Part shown: positions 11,431-21,969 of the stretch, piece after piece | How the letters are laid out: the number at the start of each line of letters is the position of its first letter | How positions within the stretch are numbered: position 1 is the first letter of the stretch | NCBI GenBank assembly: GCA_037176885.1 | Contig: JAWWNJ010000033.1 | Location: 496,001-560,000 of the forward strand | Length of the DNA: 64,000 nt | From: Favolaschia claudopus | Taxonomy: Eukaryota; Basidiomycota; Agaricomycetes; Agaricales; Mycenaceae | Direction: 5' to 3' | Notes under the pieces: generated by a model | Database searches by the model: none | The model's input: the letters and a program-made list of their open reading frames with translations, nothing else | Told to the model about the DNA's origin: nothing | Translations under genes and position numbers: made by a program

Positions 11431-14400
11431 ATGCCCCCACCCTCCCGACGTCAAAAGGCGGCAAGACAACGTATCAATGATCGCGCTGATCCTCAGACTG
11501 TCCCGTTCGCCGAAGACTTGGAAAACGTTGACCCGATTCAGGATGCCGTTCCCCTGGAAGATACTACGAATCGACCGAGGAAGAAGGCGAATCTACGGAC
11601 CCAGCTGGCCGAAAAGGATGCGGAAATCGATCAATTAGAAGCGACGATCTCCCAGCTCTCAGATGATCTGCAGCAACTCCGCTCCGACTTCCACCACCTT
11701 TCCAATGAAAATACCATTCTCCGAGCTAAAAAAGATGCCCTGTCTGCTTCCAATCGCTCTCTTACATCCCTGAAACGGAAGGCCGATACTAGCTCTCGCG
11801 AGGAACTTACGCGCCGCCACAAACGTATTTGCCGATTGGAGAATGACCGTAAAACAGCAAAGAGCTCTCATGCCCTGTCCTTCAACACCCTCCAACGTGC
11901 TATCGATGATAAATTTGCTCAAATCCTCACTCTTGAACAACAACTTGCTTTTGCCGACACTCGTTTTCAGTCTCACGATGCTATGTTACTTTCCTTGCAA
12001 TCAGCTCTTCGACAAACACAATCAGCTCTGAACGGAACTCGTCAACGACTCTACGCTTCTCAGAAGAAGGTTTCTCGTGCACAGTCATCGCTACAGACTG
12101 CTCGGAAAGAATACAACAAGTTACAGGTTTGGAATCCAATGGACGGCGCGGAGTATAGTGCTGCAGCGCGAAAGTTAGGGCGAGACTTGACACGGACTGG
12201 CTGTGCGGCAGGGAAGGTTGAATCTGCAGTTAGAGCTTGTGCAGAGGCGTTCAGGATCACAATTCGCGGTCGTTTCATGAGCCGCCGCACAGTGGGACGT
12301 GTCATTGACGAAGGCGGCACCTTCAGTGAACTCCAGTTGGCGCGGGAAATTCTGAATGCACCAGGTACGTCCGAATTATATCTGAATTCAAACAATTTAT
12401 TGAGTAGATCTCCAGGATTTGTCGAGAGCTCGGACGGCACCTCGTACCGCGGAATTAACGTCGAAGGACGGCATATCACCCTCCCAGTCCCCTCTTATGC
12501 CCCAGATGCTGACGACAGCGACCAGTCAACATGGACGCATCGGACCCGCTTCTGGGAAGTCGCTCCGGCTCTCGATCACACGGCCAAGCGCCAATTTGAA
12601 GGAACTCGTGAGGCGGCAACCCGGACTAGCGAGCTTTATTCCAACAGTCCATTTGCCGAGCAGGAGGGGCGGACAATGGACTCTGACGAGTATTGGAGAA
12701 AGAAGTTGGGGGAAGGGCGGGATCATGCGGCTGATGGCAAGCGAGCATTTGCATATTCCGATGAGCACAAGACGGACGTTGTCATCCGAGACCTGGGCCG
12801 AAGCGCAATGGAGGACCCCGAGCTTCTCACCGGTGAAATTCTGCTAACAATGTCGAAATTATCGAACGAAGATCTACAAAATGCCGGAAATATTACCGCG
12901 GAGGAACTTGCATCCTTGTGAGTGCTATCATACGCCGCTCAGACCTTTTTACCTTGTCTACAGACCGACGGAAAAGCGAAGCGAACTGTTAGGAAAGGCT
13001 CTCGAGAAAGAACTCGGGCAAGACCGGTTCTCGACGCTGACTTCCGAGGAGCAAAGCAACTTGACGACACATTTCTTCGGTGGGTGCTGTATGCACAAAG
13101 ACTCGAATGTTCTCAAACACGGCTATGCTGCCGTCCAGCGCCTTTACAAGACTCACAATATCCCAGCTCCGGTAATGCTACCTAACAAGGCCAACGGCGC
13201 AACCATCGAGCTAGGTGCCGCCTCCGACAGCGCGGAGTATATACTAGAAACGAAAACGAAAACGACTATATATAGAATAGCCGATAGATGGCCGGTGGTG
13301 CCCGTCGGCAGCAGGTTCAGAAACGAAAATGAAGCAGTCGGCACGGAACAAGTCAAGGTCGGCTCTATGACGCCAAGGGTCACGGTCACGTACATGCTTG
13401 ATCGATCGAGTTACGTTGGTCCCGTTCCGATGCTCGGCTACTACTTAAAAGTAACCGAAATTGCCGTTTTTTCTTGGTTTTTTCCCGTGCTCGTGCAACT
13501 TAGCTACTGCCGGCAGCCAACACAAATTAAGAGATAAAGATAAGATAATAATATTTGTTTACTTTATGTAGTCCATTCTTGTTTCCTATTTACCTTTAGT
13601 GTTCGTCTATATCACGTTTGCTACGAATCTCATACTTGGGTATCGTAAAAATTTCTATTTTATGATTTTGAAGTGGAGTGATCTTCACTCTTCAATTAAT
13701 TTAGAGTGCTAAAACACGCCGTGTGCGTGACCTGATACAGCCACTCGGACGCGTTCGGCAAGCGGCCGATGACACAATAGACCACGTACATTGATATACT
13801 GTGACTGTGACATCAATCCAGTCCTTTCGGCTTGTTTGCCGTGTTGAAACCGGTCATTTTCGTTTCTGAATGCTGGCAATTGATGGACTTGATGGCCTGG
13901 AAGGCCGCCTGATCATTATCAGCTAGCCGCGTTTTTGTTTTCGATTTTCGTTCATACCGGACAGCGCCGCCGTGAAAAACGCGATTGACGAAAGTTCTGC
14001 TGGGGCTATCAAGCTACTACAGCTGATGGGTGCGCTCTTTCGCCACAAGGACGGCGTCCGAGGGTACCAGGATCGGTCTGCGCTCTTCATTCGCAAGGAG
14101 AAGGAGGATATGTTCGGCATAAAAGAAGCTGGAAAGTTTCCGGATGTCTCGAATACGCGCTATGGCTGTTACACCTGGGCAGCCGTCGAAGTCGTCTGTT
14201 ATCCCAGCATTTTCTCCGAGCTTGTGACTCAGGCAATCAATAGCAAGACGAAGGCTGGTGCGGCTAACAACGTCGAACGAAATATCCTCCTTGGACTTGA
14301 CTGCAAGGCGACAATGACAGAAATGGTTGCCTTGGCGCTTTACGGAGTCTCAGTCTCGTGGCCCTACATGGCGCAAGTTCGCGGACAACCCGGCGAAATT

Positions 14401-15371
14401 GTCAACCTTCTCTCACTCACCCCACTCCATCGCAAGCTGCCAACTTTCTGCGCACACATCGCCGCTAATCCCCTGATTTTCTTCGACCCTACAGCACCCC
14501 AAGATCAACTCACAATTGATGGAAAGCCGTTCCTCAATGATCGTTTGCTGGACGCAATCTCCATCATTCGTTCCGACCTCCCCAACCTCTCTCTCGTAAT
14601 CTCCACCTTATTCTCCGGCTGCGACGGCGGCTGGGTGCACTTTACACCGGAATTTCATGTCGGAGGCACCATTGACCGCCTCACTCCATGGCAGCGGCAG
14701 CATATGTTCGTTCCAGCGACAAACGATGCCAACGAAGGAATCCTTCGGGTCTTATACAGATTGTGTGGACCACCGCCCCAACATCACAGCGCGATCTTTC
14801 ACCAACCGCGAACGCGTACCCCGTAACAACACCGAGGCGTTTATTCGCAAGTGTTGTGATGCTGCAGTGCGGAAGTTTGTGATGCGGCAAGTGCGCAAAG
14901 ACGGTGCGAATGGGGCGAATGCTAAATTCCGGAAAGCGCTGGCAGCGCTGCAGCAGGAGAAGGCGGAGAGCGGGCGGATGCGGCTCGAGAAGGCGGTTGC
15001 GAAGAAAATTGCCAAGGCAGCTCGGCTAGCGGCGACACAACTGGAGTTCGACATCACAAAAATCAACTCGATGACTTCGGCTCAGCTGAAAGAACAACTC
15101 GCGGTCTATCGAGATCAACTCAAGGATCCCATTCTCCTCAAGATCTTGTGGAAGAACATGAATACTGTCGCCCTTCGTCGTAAATTTGTCTTGGAGGCCC
15201 GGGACCGCGAGATGTTGAGGCGGTATTTGATTTCCTTTGAGCTCATACGATGTCCTTACCTATTACAGCACATCTACCACAGCCTCTGATACAACTGAGA
15301 CGAGCGAGGAGCCGCTGATAGTGGATGAATTTGGATTCGGAGCCGATGAGGACGAGGACGTAGTTGCATAA
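11431..15371 (+). pseudogene. Unassigned transposon-encoded protein (candidate transposase), disrupted
   Basis: Start ATG at 11431. Introns are at 12365-12415 (51 bp), 12918-12963 (46 bp) and 15223-15268 (46 bp), each restoring a smooth reading; the stop is at 15371. The N-terminal third is a long coiled coil with a basic stretch (heptads from about residue 55 to 230). Then come RGRFMSRRTVGRVIDEGG, a conserved-looking core (HITLPVPSYAPDADDSD, FFGGCCMHKDSNVLKHGY), and after the insertion SSAGAIKLLQLMGALFRHKD, VALALYGVSVSWPY, FHVGGTIDRLTP and ATNDANEG. The tail is Lys/Ala-rich then acidic. Defects: the 726-bp insertion at 13234-13959 and a probable one-base insertion at about 14745. No classical DDE signature is certain; the Asp/Asn-rich motifs are candidates. 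Function as transposase is inferred from position between TIRs. Confidence 0.7.
13226..13967. mobile_element. 726-bp non-autonomous element with 8-bp TSD (hAT-like)
   Basis: The element spans 13234-13959 and is bracketed by gacagcgc at 13226-13233 and 13960-13967. Removing it and one duplicate restores the host reading ASDSAAVKNAIDESS. The ends (ggagtatatactag and, complemented, cggtatgaacg) are only loosely inverted, followed on both sides by GAAA/CGAAAA-rich sequence. It has no transposase frame. An 8-bp duplication is the hallmark of hAT elements, but other families also give 8 bp. Confidence 0.75.
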
Positions 15372-15513
15372 GACAATTCAAATTGAAACTTGTTATTTTT
15401 TTTTGTGAGCCAAGTAGATACGTGAATTCTGGAAAGGTTTTACAGCGAAAGTTTGTCTCTACACTCATTGTGGGAGCGGGAACACAGCGGAACATGCGAA
15501 GGGTGATTGGAGA

Positions 15514-15558
15514 CAAACAAGTACAAAGCTGCCGCTTTCGGCACAGGCAGTGCCCGTA
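15514..15558 (-). repeat. Right terminal inverted repeat (main part; last 4 bp at 16101-16104)
   Basis: Exact complement of 10934-10978. The outermost four bases, ccca, are displaced to 16101-16104 because a TA-flanked element inserted at the TA dinucleotide within the repeat. Confidence 0.85.
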
Positions 15559-16098
15559 TGGTTGCGGCCAAAACTTCATGACCAGTCCCAATTTTGCTCA
15601 AAATCCTTCGGGATTCGAGATTTAGCAGGAACTATAGGGTATGGTTTATAGGTGAAATTTTTATTTCAGAGGAATCGGAGGTACTCCTAACTTAGGGTTA
15701 CAAAACGCGAAATTTGAACAGCGAAAAACCAAAATTGTGTGTACTAAACTCGCGAGTTTGAGGCAGGTAATCAAGTCTTTCTCTGCCATTCTGCCTCTGC
15801 AACCCCGGACTCCTTCTTCCGGACCCCACAGTGAAAGTGAAATATCCTAAGCAAGAAATCGGCAATGGCCAGGCGACATTGATGCTGCTGCACAGCCACC
15901 GGTCCGAGTGATCCGCAATCAAAAGCGCGAAATTGCCGTGCAAAACACGGAAAACCGATTTTTCGAAGTTTTGCTCCAGTACGTTTGTAGATTACCTTCT
16001 TGCAATGCTATTTACACAATCCCAGGATGTCTCAATGAAAACTGGTATCAATTACCGAATTGGGACTGCGACTTGTCACGAAGTTCGGTCCGCAACCA
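15559..16098. mobile_element. 540-bp Tc1/mariner-type MITE, family A copy 1
   Basis: The ends are inverted: tggttgcggccaaaacttca at the left and, complemented, tggttgcggaccgaacttcg at the right. TA lies on each side (15557-15558 and 16099-16100). A second copy of the same family is at 58152-58717. Both share the interior block around gagatttagcaggaac and a cctaac/gggtta stretch. TA duplication points to a Tc1/mariner transposase acting in trans. No ORF of transposase type is visible. Confidence 0.75.
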
Positions 16099-16104
16099 TA
16101 CCCA

Positions 16105-16442
16105 AACTGAGGGTCCCCTGAGTGACGTGGTGATTCCACGTGACCCTTTTTGCTTACACCAAACAAGCTTAAGCACCCCGCCTTCGGCAGGGCCGGCTCG
16201 CTGCGCTCGCGTCCCTCCCTACGGCTGGTGCACAGCTTGTCGGGGCTCCGCCCCAAACCCCGGTTTAATTTTTTTGCGAATTTTTTTGCTGGATTCCGTG
16301 CCCGCGGCGCCGCACTGCCGCTCGCTGCACTCGCCGGCGCGCGGGGCCGGGGACCCCCGTGATTTTCTGTCAAAAAGCACGTTACTTTCTGTCAAAGTCA
16401 CGTTACTAACGTCACCTTGTGTTTTCATGTATAGGATAATTA
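16105..16442. other. GC-rich non-coding segment beside the transposon
   Basis: After the 7-bp target duplication comes a block with loosely inverted gtgacgt-type ends (near 16114 and 16417) enclosing a GC-rich core (16155-16360) of short palindromes. It resembles the MITE family with GC-rich core at 25.3 and 28.7 kb in layout, not in sequence. No gene seen. Confidence 0.35.
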
Positions 16443-16535
16443 GAGACTTTGCGGTAGCCACTGGTGGCTATTGGTGGCTAATTTTTCTGGACCGGATGAC
16501 AGCCTCTGGGTGGATTAGCCACTATTTGTACTATC
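16443..16535. repeat. Truncated copy of the GAG-CTTTGCGG MITE family
   Basis: The sequence begins gagactttgcggtagccact after a TA and continues into ggctaatttttct, matching the left half of the 185-bp elements at 61.9-62.2 kb. No right end is found nearby. Confidence 0.5.
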
Positions 16536-18365
16536 TACTCCAAAAGTGACCGGAAATTCGCTTATTGCTTGCCAAATTTGTAGTATTTTCGGAAGCAAAC
16601 TAGATAACAAACACTCAATGTTGGAAAGAAACTGTGTACAGTTGATATCTGTAGCGTTTATTTTGACTGTCTCAGTCTGACACTTTCAACAGAGCATCAG
16701 ACAGTTATTTGGGGTGTTTTAAGTAACAATTCAATCAGTTCTTGTGTTTTTCTACCTAACCATGAACACTGATTGTGTTCAAGAGGCCTATTGCTATTAC
16801 TGCTGTCTTCAAACTTGCATAAATGTGGGTGGAAAACTGAATTTCAAGCAAAAATTCTGGTTTCCACAATTCTGGTCCAATAGTGCATCATTTGAAATGG
16901 TTCAAAGGGCTTAAAAGATACCAACAGAGCGCTAATGTAGTACGCACTGTGCGAAAATGTTCAACCATGCTTATTTGAGCAAACGACAACCAATTTCTGG
17001 CACAACCTTGACAACTTGGCATTGCCAAACAATAACATCATGAATTCAACTAGCTCTAGAGTGATGTAGAGAGAGCAGATCTCCAAGAAACTTAGGGAAT
17101 GATCTACTCACATTGAAAGGTATGCAGCCAGGTGCAGAAACCGTGGGAAACGCACGTGATCGCGTCGAAATATCCGCATTTCCGGTGGACACTGAGTATT
17201 CACGGGATGCTAGGGTGGCTAACTCTAGCCGGAGGCTCAAAAAAACTATTGCACACGAAGAGCCACAAATAGCCACCGATAGGGTCTTGTTTATTGATCA
17301 AGTTTGTAAACATGTTTATAAACACCGGTTTATAAACCGGTTTTCAAATGGTTCTGCCCAGAATCGTTGGTTTTTAATTCATTGTGGCTGTGTTGAATGC
17401 GCCTTGGAAGGCCCAGTCTGCTCACAAGTTTGTCAAGATCAGTGCCGGCCAGACAGCCATACAACATTCATTTCTAATTTGTGCACATTCTGCTATGAAA
17501 TCACAGCTTCGGAGTGTGCCGATACATCAATCACGCAAGTCTGATGGCCAGAAATTGGCTCAAAAAGGAAAGATCCAGCAAATTTGGGCAGATTTTTTGC
17601 TGTTGTCTGCCTCAAATCGTGCCAATCACCTCCCTCAAGCTCACGCGATGGCTTCCGCAAAGTCTCTATTGACGCCAATGGAAAAATCGGTCATTTCGAG
17701 GGCTTTGTTTCGCCGGAAATACCCTACAGCCGTTTCGTAAAAAGAATACGGGTTTCGTCATTTCTTCCTCTTTGATTTTGTCTACCCTTGTTGACGATTC
17801 TGTCAAAAACTCCACAATAATTGGTAAGTATTTGGGTTGATGTCCCGATCAGCTGGGTGGTTATCTGGCCACAGCCACAGGTTATCTGGTGGTATCTGGT
17901 GGTCTTCACCTCTCCACCCAAGTCTTACCTATCAGAGCCCTCAGAACTATTCACACATGCATGTTTAGCATACAAAGCCCTCGCTCAGCTGTGACGGAAG
18001 CGAAGGCGCGTCGAGTTCCGGCACAAGTGGATCAAACAAAAGAACTGGTGTAAGTTTTAGATTGACCAAGGGAAAGGAATCTACGACAATCAGCTAACTA
18101 CTTATACTAGAAAATGGAGGCTGTGTATTGAGTCTTGGCAACGACTCGGGCAAATCTCGCCGTGAGCTGATGCGAGCGGTAGATCCGTTACATCAGCACT
18201 TTCCTGTGTCCATAAATGCTTGAATTTCGGAAAAACCAGATATTGTCGTCGTTCTCGCCCGCTGCTGCAATCTACCTTCTTCAAGCTCTTCTTGGCTCAT
18301 TTCTGGTACTTCTCAAGAATTCCTACTTGGTTCCGACGCGTCTTGAGCAATTCCGACGCGTCTAA
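16536..18365. other. No gene recognised; AT-rich intergenic or relic DNA
   Basis: No coding signal on either strand. The stretch includes a perfect 18-bp palindrome, accggtttataaaccggt (17324-17341), within a run of gtttataaac units. Nothing supports a promoter or gene. Confidence 0.4.
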
Positions 18366-18640
18366 ATGTCGACTTCAAATTCCTCAATGCCAAAACGCGG
18401 ACGACCGAAAGGTTCGAAGGACGGGCCTCGGACGGAAGGAGCACCACCGCGGGGGCGACCTAGAACACGTCTGAGGCCAAAATCAGACTCGGAAGGTGCG
18501 TCTTGACAGTTTATAGCTATATTCTCATCAGACTGACCTGGATTGTAGACGAGAGTGTGGATCGGCCTTCCAAGAAGAGGAAAAGAACTGCAGATACCTC
18601 AAGAGCCACCCTTCCCATACCAGCTCGCAAAATCCGTGGA
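18366..18640 (+). pseudogene. AT-hook protein 5' fragment cut by a LINE
   Basis: From ATG at 18366 the product has two AT-hook-like motifs, KRGRPKGSKDG and PRGRPRTRL, which bind the minor groove of AT-rich DNA. A 53-bp intron (18496-18548) joins SDSE to DESVDRPSKKRKR, a basic nuclear-localisation-like stretch. The reading ends in low-complexity sequence at the 3' tail of the minus-strand LINE (about 18640), so the gene is interrupted. AT-hook N-termini of this kind are common in basidiomycete transposon-borne genes; a host chromatin gene is equally possible. Confidence 0.5.
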
Positions 18641-19740
18641 TGTTTCAATTTCAATTTCAATTCCATTAGAGTGCGCGCGGGCCCCTTGGGGCCCATGTAG
18701 CACTAATACGTATGACAAAGAAGTATCTAGCTGGCATGGATGTATGGCTTGGGTGTGTAGCAGTAATGGGTTGTCAAGACAATGCTTGAAGTATGCTATG
18801 AGGGTGTGTATGAGGTTTGGCAGGGCAGTAAAAGTAACGGGCTGTAATCTATGATCTATATTGATAAGTAAGAAAGGAGAAAAAAAGAAAGAAAGAGGGA
18901 GTCGAGTAGCTGAGGCTACGAGAGGTATCGCGGGAGGCGGTGTGTGCTGCGGACAAATTCCAGGACTGGTTCATGGTCCTTTTTGACGGCGAGGAGGAGC
19001 CGGAGTGAGAGCCGGGCGGTACCGAGGCGGCGAATAAGGTCGAGGCGTTGGCGTTGGAAGGCGGAGCACGTTAGAAGGAAGTGGGAGACAGTCTCGGGGG
19101 TCCCGCAGTGCTCGCAGTTCGGGGAAGCGGAGAGGGCGAAGCGGTGGAGATACGCGTTGAGGCCGATGTGTCCCGTTCGCAGCTGGGTCAGTATGCTGCT
19201 CTGCGGGCGATTGAGCTCGTTGTACATGCGCGCAACGGTGCCGGATGGGGTGACTGTATTGTCGAAGGCAGCAAGGCGGTGGCGTCGCGGGGACGACATC
19301 CACTCTCTGGACCAGAGCCGCGAGAACTCCTGGGTCGCTGAGGCGGCTGCGGCCGCTTTGGATATGGGGAGTGTGGATTGGAGAACCTTGATCGACGATT
19401 TTACGGGCAGGGTGAGTCTGAGGGCCGCGTCCTTGGCCAGCGCATCGACCGTCTCGTTTCCGAGAATGCCGACGTGGGCCGGAACCCAGTGGAGGCGAAT
19501 GCGGAGTGTGCGGCGGAGGCGGAGGAGGCAGAGGAGGGTGCAGTGGAAGGAGGCGAGGAGGTACTGACCAGGCTGTGCTTTGGGGCGCGCTAGAGCGGCG
19601 ATGGCGGGTTGGCAGTCCATGAAGATGTCGACGTCGGTGAGCCTCGGTGTATTGCCGATGATGTCCAGCGCAAGGATCGCTCCGGTGACTTCTGCCTCAA
19701 AAACGGTGTGTTCACCTCGACCCTAGGTGAAACGCCCTCG
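18640..19740 (-). mobile_element. 5'-truncated Tad-like LINE with RNase H domain
   Basis: The minus strand encodes only the 3' part of a non-LTR retrotransposon and then a 3' tail of tandem ATTGAA units at about 18640-18665 in place of poly(A). The 5' end stops abruptly near 19740 inside gypsy gag sequence. This is the structure left by incomplete target-primed reverse transcription. Confidence 0.75.
18916..19737 (-). pseudogene. LINE C-terminal RNase H and zinc-binding region
   Basis: The reading starts GRGEHTVFEAEVTGAILALD and includes VDIFMDCQPAI, LHWVPAHVGILGNETVDALA (the RNase H H-x-G-x-x-GNE-xxDxLAK box) and a terminal finger CEHCGTPETVSHFLLTC. It ends at a stop at 18916. These features are typical of the I/Tad group LINEs of fungi. 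Endonuclease and RT are absent through 5' truncation. Confidence 0.8.
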
Positions 19741-20474
19741 TGTCTCCTGCTGCTCCGCCCCTCATCGCAACCGCCGCCACACCCACGCCTCCTATCTGCA
19801 ATTGCAGGAGTGTTAATTTCTGAATCGACATCCTTCAAGATGAATGTCGCCATTGTGGCATACAAATCTTCAGATTCAGCGGTAAAGCGATCTTCACACT
19901 CGACATCATCGGGATCTAACCCAATTGCAATCTGGCGCTCGATAGCATACCAGAGACCAATTTTGAAGTCTTCGTCAAACAGGAAATCAATCGGTAAGAT
20001 TACATCTTCCATCGTAACATTGTCAATGACAACATATTCAGTAGCCGACGTTTCGTACACTTGGAATCGAGATTCTTGTTGAATCTCTTCGTCTCCAGGG
20101 TAAGGCTGAGCCTCCTGCAGTACAATGCGAACAAACTGAGCCGCTAAATCGCCAATAGGTCGCGGCTTTTCCGGGTGAAAGCTGACAGTTTCCAAAATTC
20201 TTAAATCCTGTCAATGGTTCCCGCCCTCCTTAGCTTCCATTCGGAAAATCGCAGACCCAACGGGTAAGGTTTCCAACACCTCAGTAGTTGCTGAGAGTGC
20301 TGATTCGTTTGCAGTACGCATTCGCGCTGCGTGTGCGCCAAAACCTGGAGGTTTCCCCTTCTGGTTTGAATTCATGCTCGTTAATTTAGGACAATTACGA
20401 GCCATATGGCCAGGTTCTGCCCAATTTAAGCACAGGCCAGCAGCCATTAATTCATTACGACGTTTAGTCGACAT
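19741..20474 (-). pseudogene. Ty3/gypsy gag-protease fragment
   Basis: From ATG at 20474 the reading gives MSTKRRNELMAAGLCLNWAE and GHMARNCPKL. This is a retroviral-type knuckle whose second Cys is Trp (CX2W instead of CX2C). A short frame gap follows near 20205, then IGDLAAQFVRIVLQEAQPYP and acidic linker sequence to about 19745, where LINE sequence takes over. It is a relic; no protease active site is readable. Confidence 0.6.
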
Positions 20475-20564
20475 TTTCCAGTTATAAACTGGTGTTTTTG
20501 ACGTGAATAGTACCCATATGCGTTAGAAGTGTGACACAAATGGCCAAATTGCCACCAAATTGTA

Positions 20565-20739
20565 TCAATTTTGCGATCTCATAATGCATAATGCACTAAA
20601 AACTTGCCCCAAACCTTATGCATTAGGCAATATGAGAAAATGCATAAAACACCAGCCCACCAAGTTGGTGGACCCCAAAACACTATGCAGAATGAGGTTT
20701 TATGCATTGTGAGCATATGCATTATGAGATGTTCAACTG
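20565..20739. mobile_element. MITE family B copy 1, palindromic
   Basis: The ends are inverted (atctcataatgcat at 20576 and atgcattatgagat at 20717-20730) and the outer sequence is flanked by TA (20563-20564, 20740-20741). The centre is a perfect palindrome, ccaccaagttggtgg (20657-20671). A diverged second copy is at 54668-54807. There is no coding capacity. Confidence 0.65.
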
Positions 20740-20819
20740 TAATCAGCAAAATCATCCAGGCAGAGCTGAATGATTTTTGGCCACAGCCAATTGAATAAGT
20801 TCACTGTGCAGTCAAAGTA

Positions 20820-21010
20820 TCATGAAATTCCTCATGTTTTTCAAGACGATTCATTAGAAAGTTCACGAGGAATTGTCACGAAATTCATGATGCACTCTTG
20901 AAATTCACGACGCAACATCATGAAAGTGCATCGTGAAATTCATTGCGGTTATGGGAACATTCATGACGTTATTTTCATGACGTTTTGTTGTGGATTCATA
21001 ACGATAACAT
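20820..21010. repeat. Block of gaaattca/tcatga-type inverted repeats
   Basis: Repeated short units around gaaattcatgatgcact and its near-complement agtgcatcgtgaaattc (about 20884-20942) can form a long imperfect hairpin. The block has no gene. Confidence 0.4.
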
Positions 21011-21151
21011 CATGATTTTTGGCGGTGAAAAGGAGCAAAAATGCGAAAGAAATATCTGACCACCAGCCGGAGTCGAACGCATGACCTCAGCCGATCACGA
21101 CGAAGGAAGCCAGGTACATACATCCAAGTCAGCCGAGATGGATTTAGTGGG

Positions 21152-21864
21152 AAGCCTGTCGATACACAGGCTGGTCGATCTGAGTTGTCAATCGGATTAC
21201 CAAAAAAGGTTATTCACTTACTCACCCATTATCCACTCAAATGGCGAGATTTTTGAGGTAGCTATGGTGCGCGTCACTTAGTCACCGCCTCCTTTGCACT
21301 ACTGCCAAATCGGCCGGAGGCCGAAATTTTTTCAAAACACCCTATTGAAGCCTGGATTTCGACCAATTTGGGACTTTTTGAGTGGACTTTTGATGCATCT
21401 ACTGGTGCGATTTGGGTTTTGGCATAGGAGTGGTGTTTGATATCCCTCGTATTGAGGGTTCTGGAGGCCAGCAAGATCGAAATTGGTGTATACTGCCAAA
21501 TTGGGTGGGGTGAAAATTTATAGCTCCTTCAATTATTTAAATTTTGGAAATCCCTCTTGGGAAGTTATTCCTCTGTTGAAAAGGAGTCGTTTGGCAAGAG
21601 GAATAAAAATTAGGGCAAAAACTGGGGTCACAGTTAGCGTTGTCACGGAGAGGCGGTGACTAAGTGACGCGCACCATAAACGGTTTGTACGCCAAGGTCA
21701 TTCGGCGCTTATTTGAAGGTCTAATCGTAAGTTTTCACAGGAATGGTCAGTGTTGTGCTTGTTTGTTCGTGACGTCACCCACTGTAAGCAATAACCTTTT
21801 TTGATAACCGAGATTGACGTGGCATTTCAAACTCAGATCGACCGGTCTGTCTATCGACAGGCTT
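21152..21864. mobile_element. Fold-back element containing a nested TA-flanked MITE
   Basis: The outer arms 21152-21213 (aagcctgtcgata...) and 21790-21864 are inverted copies with a few mismatches and share ccaaaaaaggttatt. A separate element (21265-21676) sits in the loop. The outer element's target duplication could not be defined. Confidence 0.6.
21265..21676. mobile_element. 412-bp Tc1/mariner-type MITE
   Basis: The terminal inverted repeat is 27 bp and perfect, beginning tggtgcgcgtcacttagtca at 21265 and ending as its complement at 21676. TA dinucleotides flank it at 21263-21264 and 21677-21678. It has no ORF. Confidence 0.8.
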
Positions 21865-21935
21865 GCCTCCATAGACAGACGGTCACCGGTCTAAGCAGTC
21901 ACCCACAAAATCTGGTTGAAAACACGCAATTTCCG

Positions 21936-21962
21936 ATTCCGGTTACTTTTGGTCACACCGAG
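21936..21962. repeat. Solo end of the CTCGG mariner-type family
   Basis: attccggttacttttggtca followed by caccgag and TA matches the right terminus of the element at 31620-32146. No matching left end is seen within 2 kb, so it is a remnant. Confidence 0.5.
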
Positions 21963-21969
21963 TACACAA

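Larger units (their letters stand above)
10930..16104 (+). mobile_element. Complete DNA transposon of unassigned family, 49-bp TIRs, 7-bp TSD
   Basis: The left terminus 10930-10978 (starting tgggtacgggcactgcctgt) is the exact reverse complement of 15514-15558 plus 16101-16104. The right copy is split only by a TA-flanked insertion (15559-16098). Directly outside lie aactgag at 10923-10929 and aactgag at 16105-16111, a 7-bp target duplication. Inside is one multi-exon gene on the plus strand with an 8-bp-TSD insertion of its own. Subtracting both insertions and their duplications gives an original element of about 3.9 kb. The gene family is one I know only as a repetitive, unannotated agaricomycete protein; I cannot place it in a named superfamily. 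It sits just upstream of the MYST gene's first recognisable exon. Confidence 0.85.

Noticed and set aside
21040..21130. tRNA-like sequence on the minus strand (cgttcgactccggctggtgg)
   Set aside because: The T-stem does not pair, no acceptor stem forms, and the A-box is poor; probably chance or a very old relic.
16443..21964. One large mariner element bounded by aaaagtgaccggaaa (16544) and the complement at 21936
   Set aside because: Left match is weak (about 15 of 21), spacing of 5.4 kb is far too long for such an element, and no transposase is inside.
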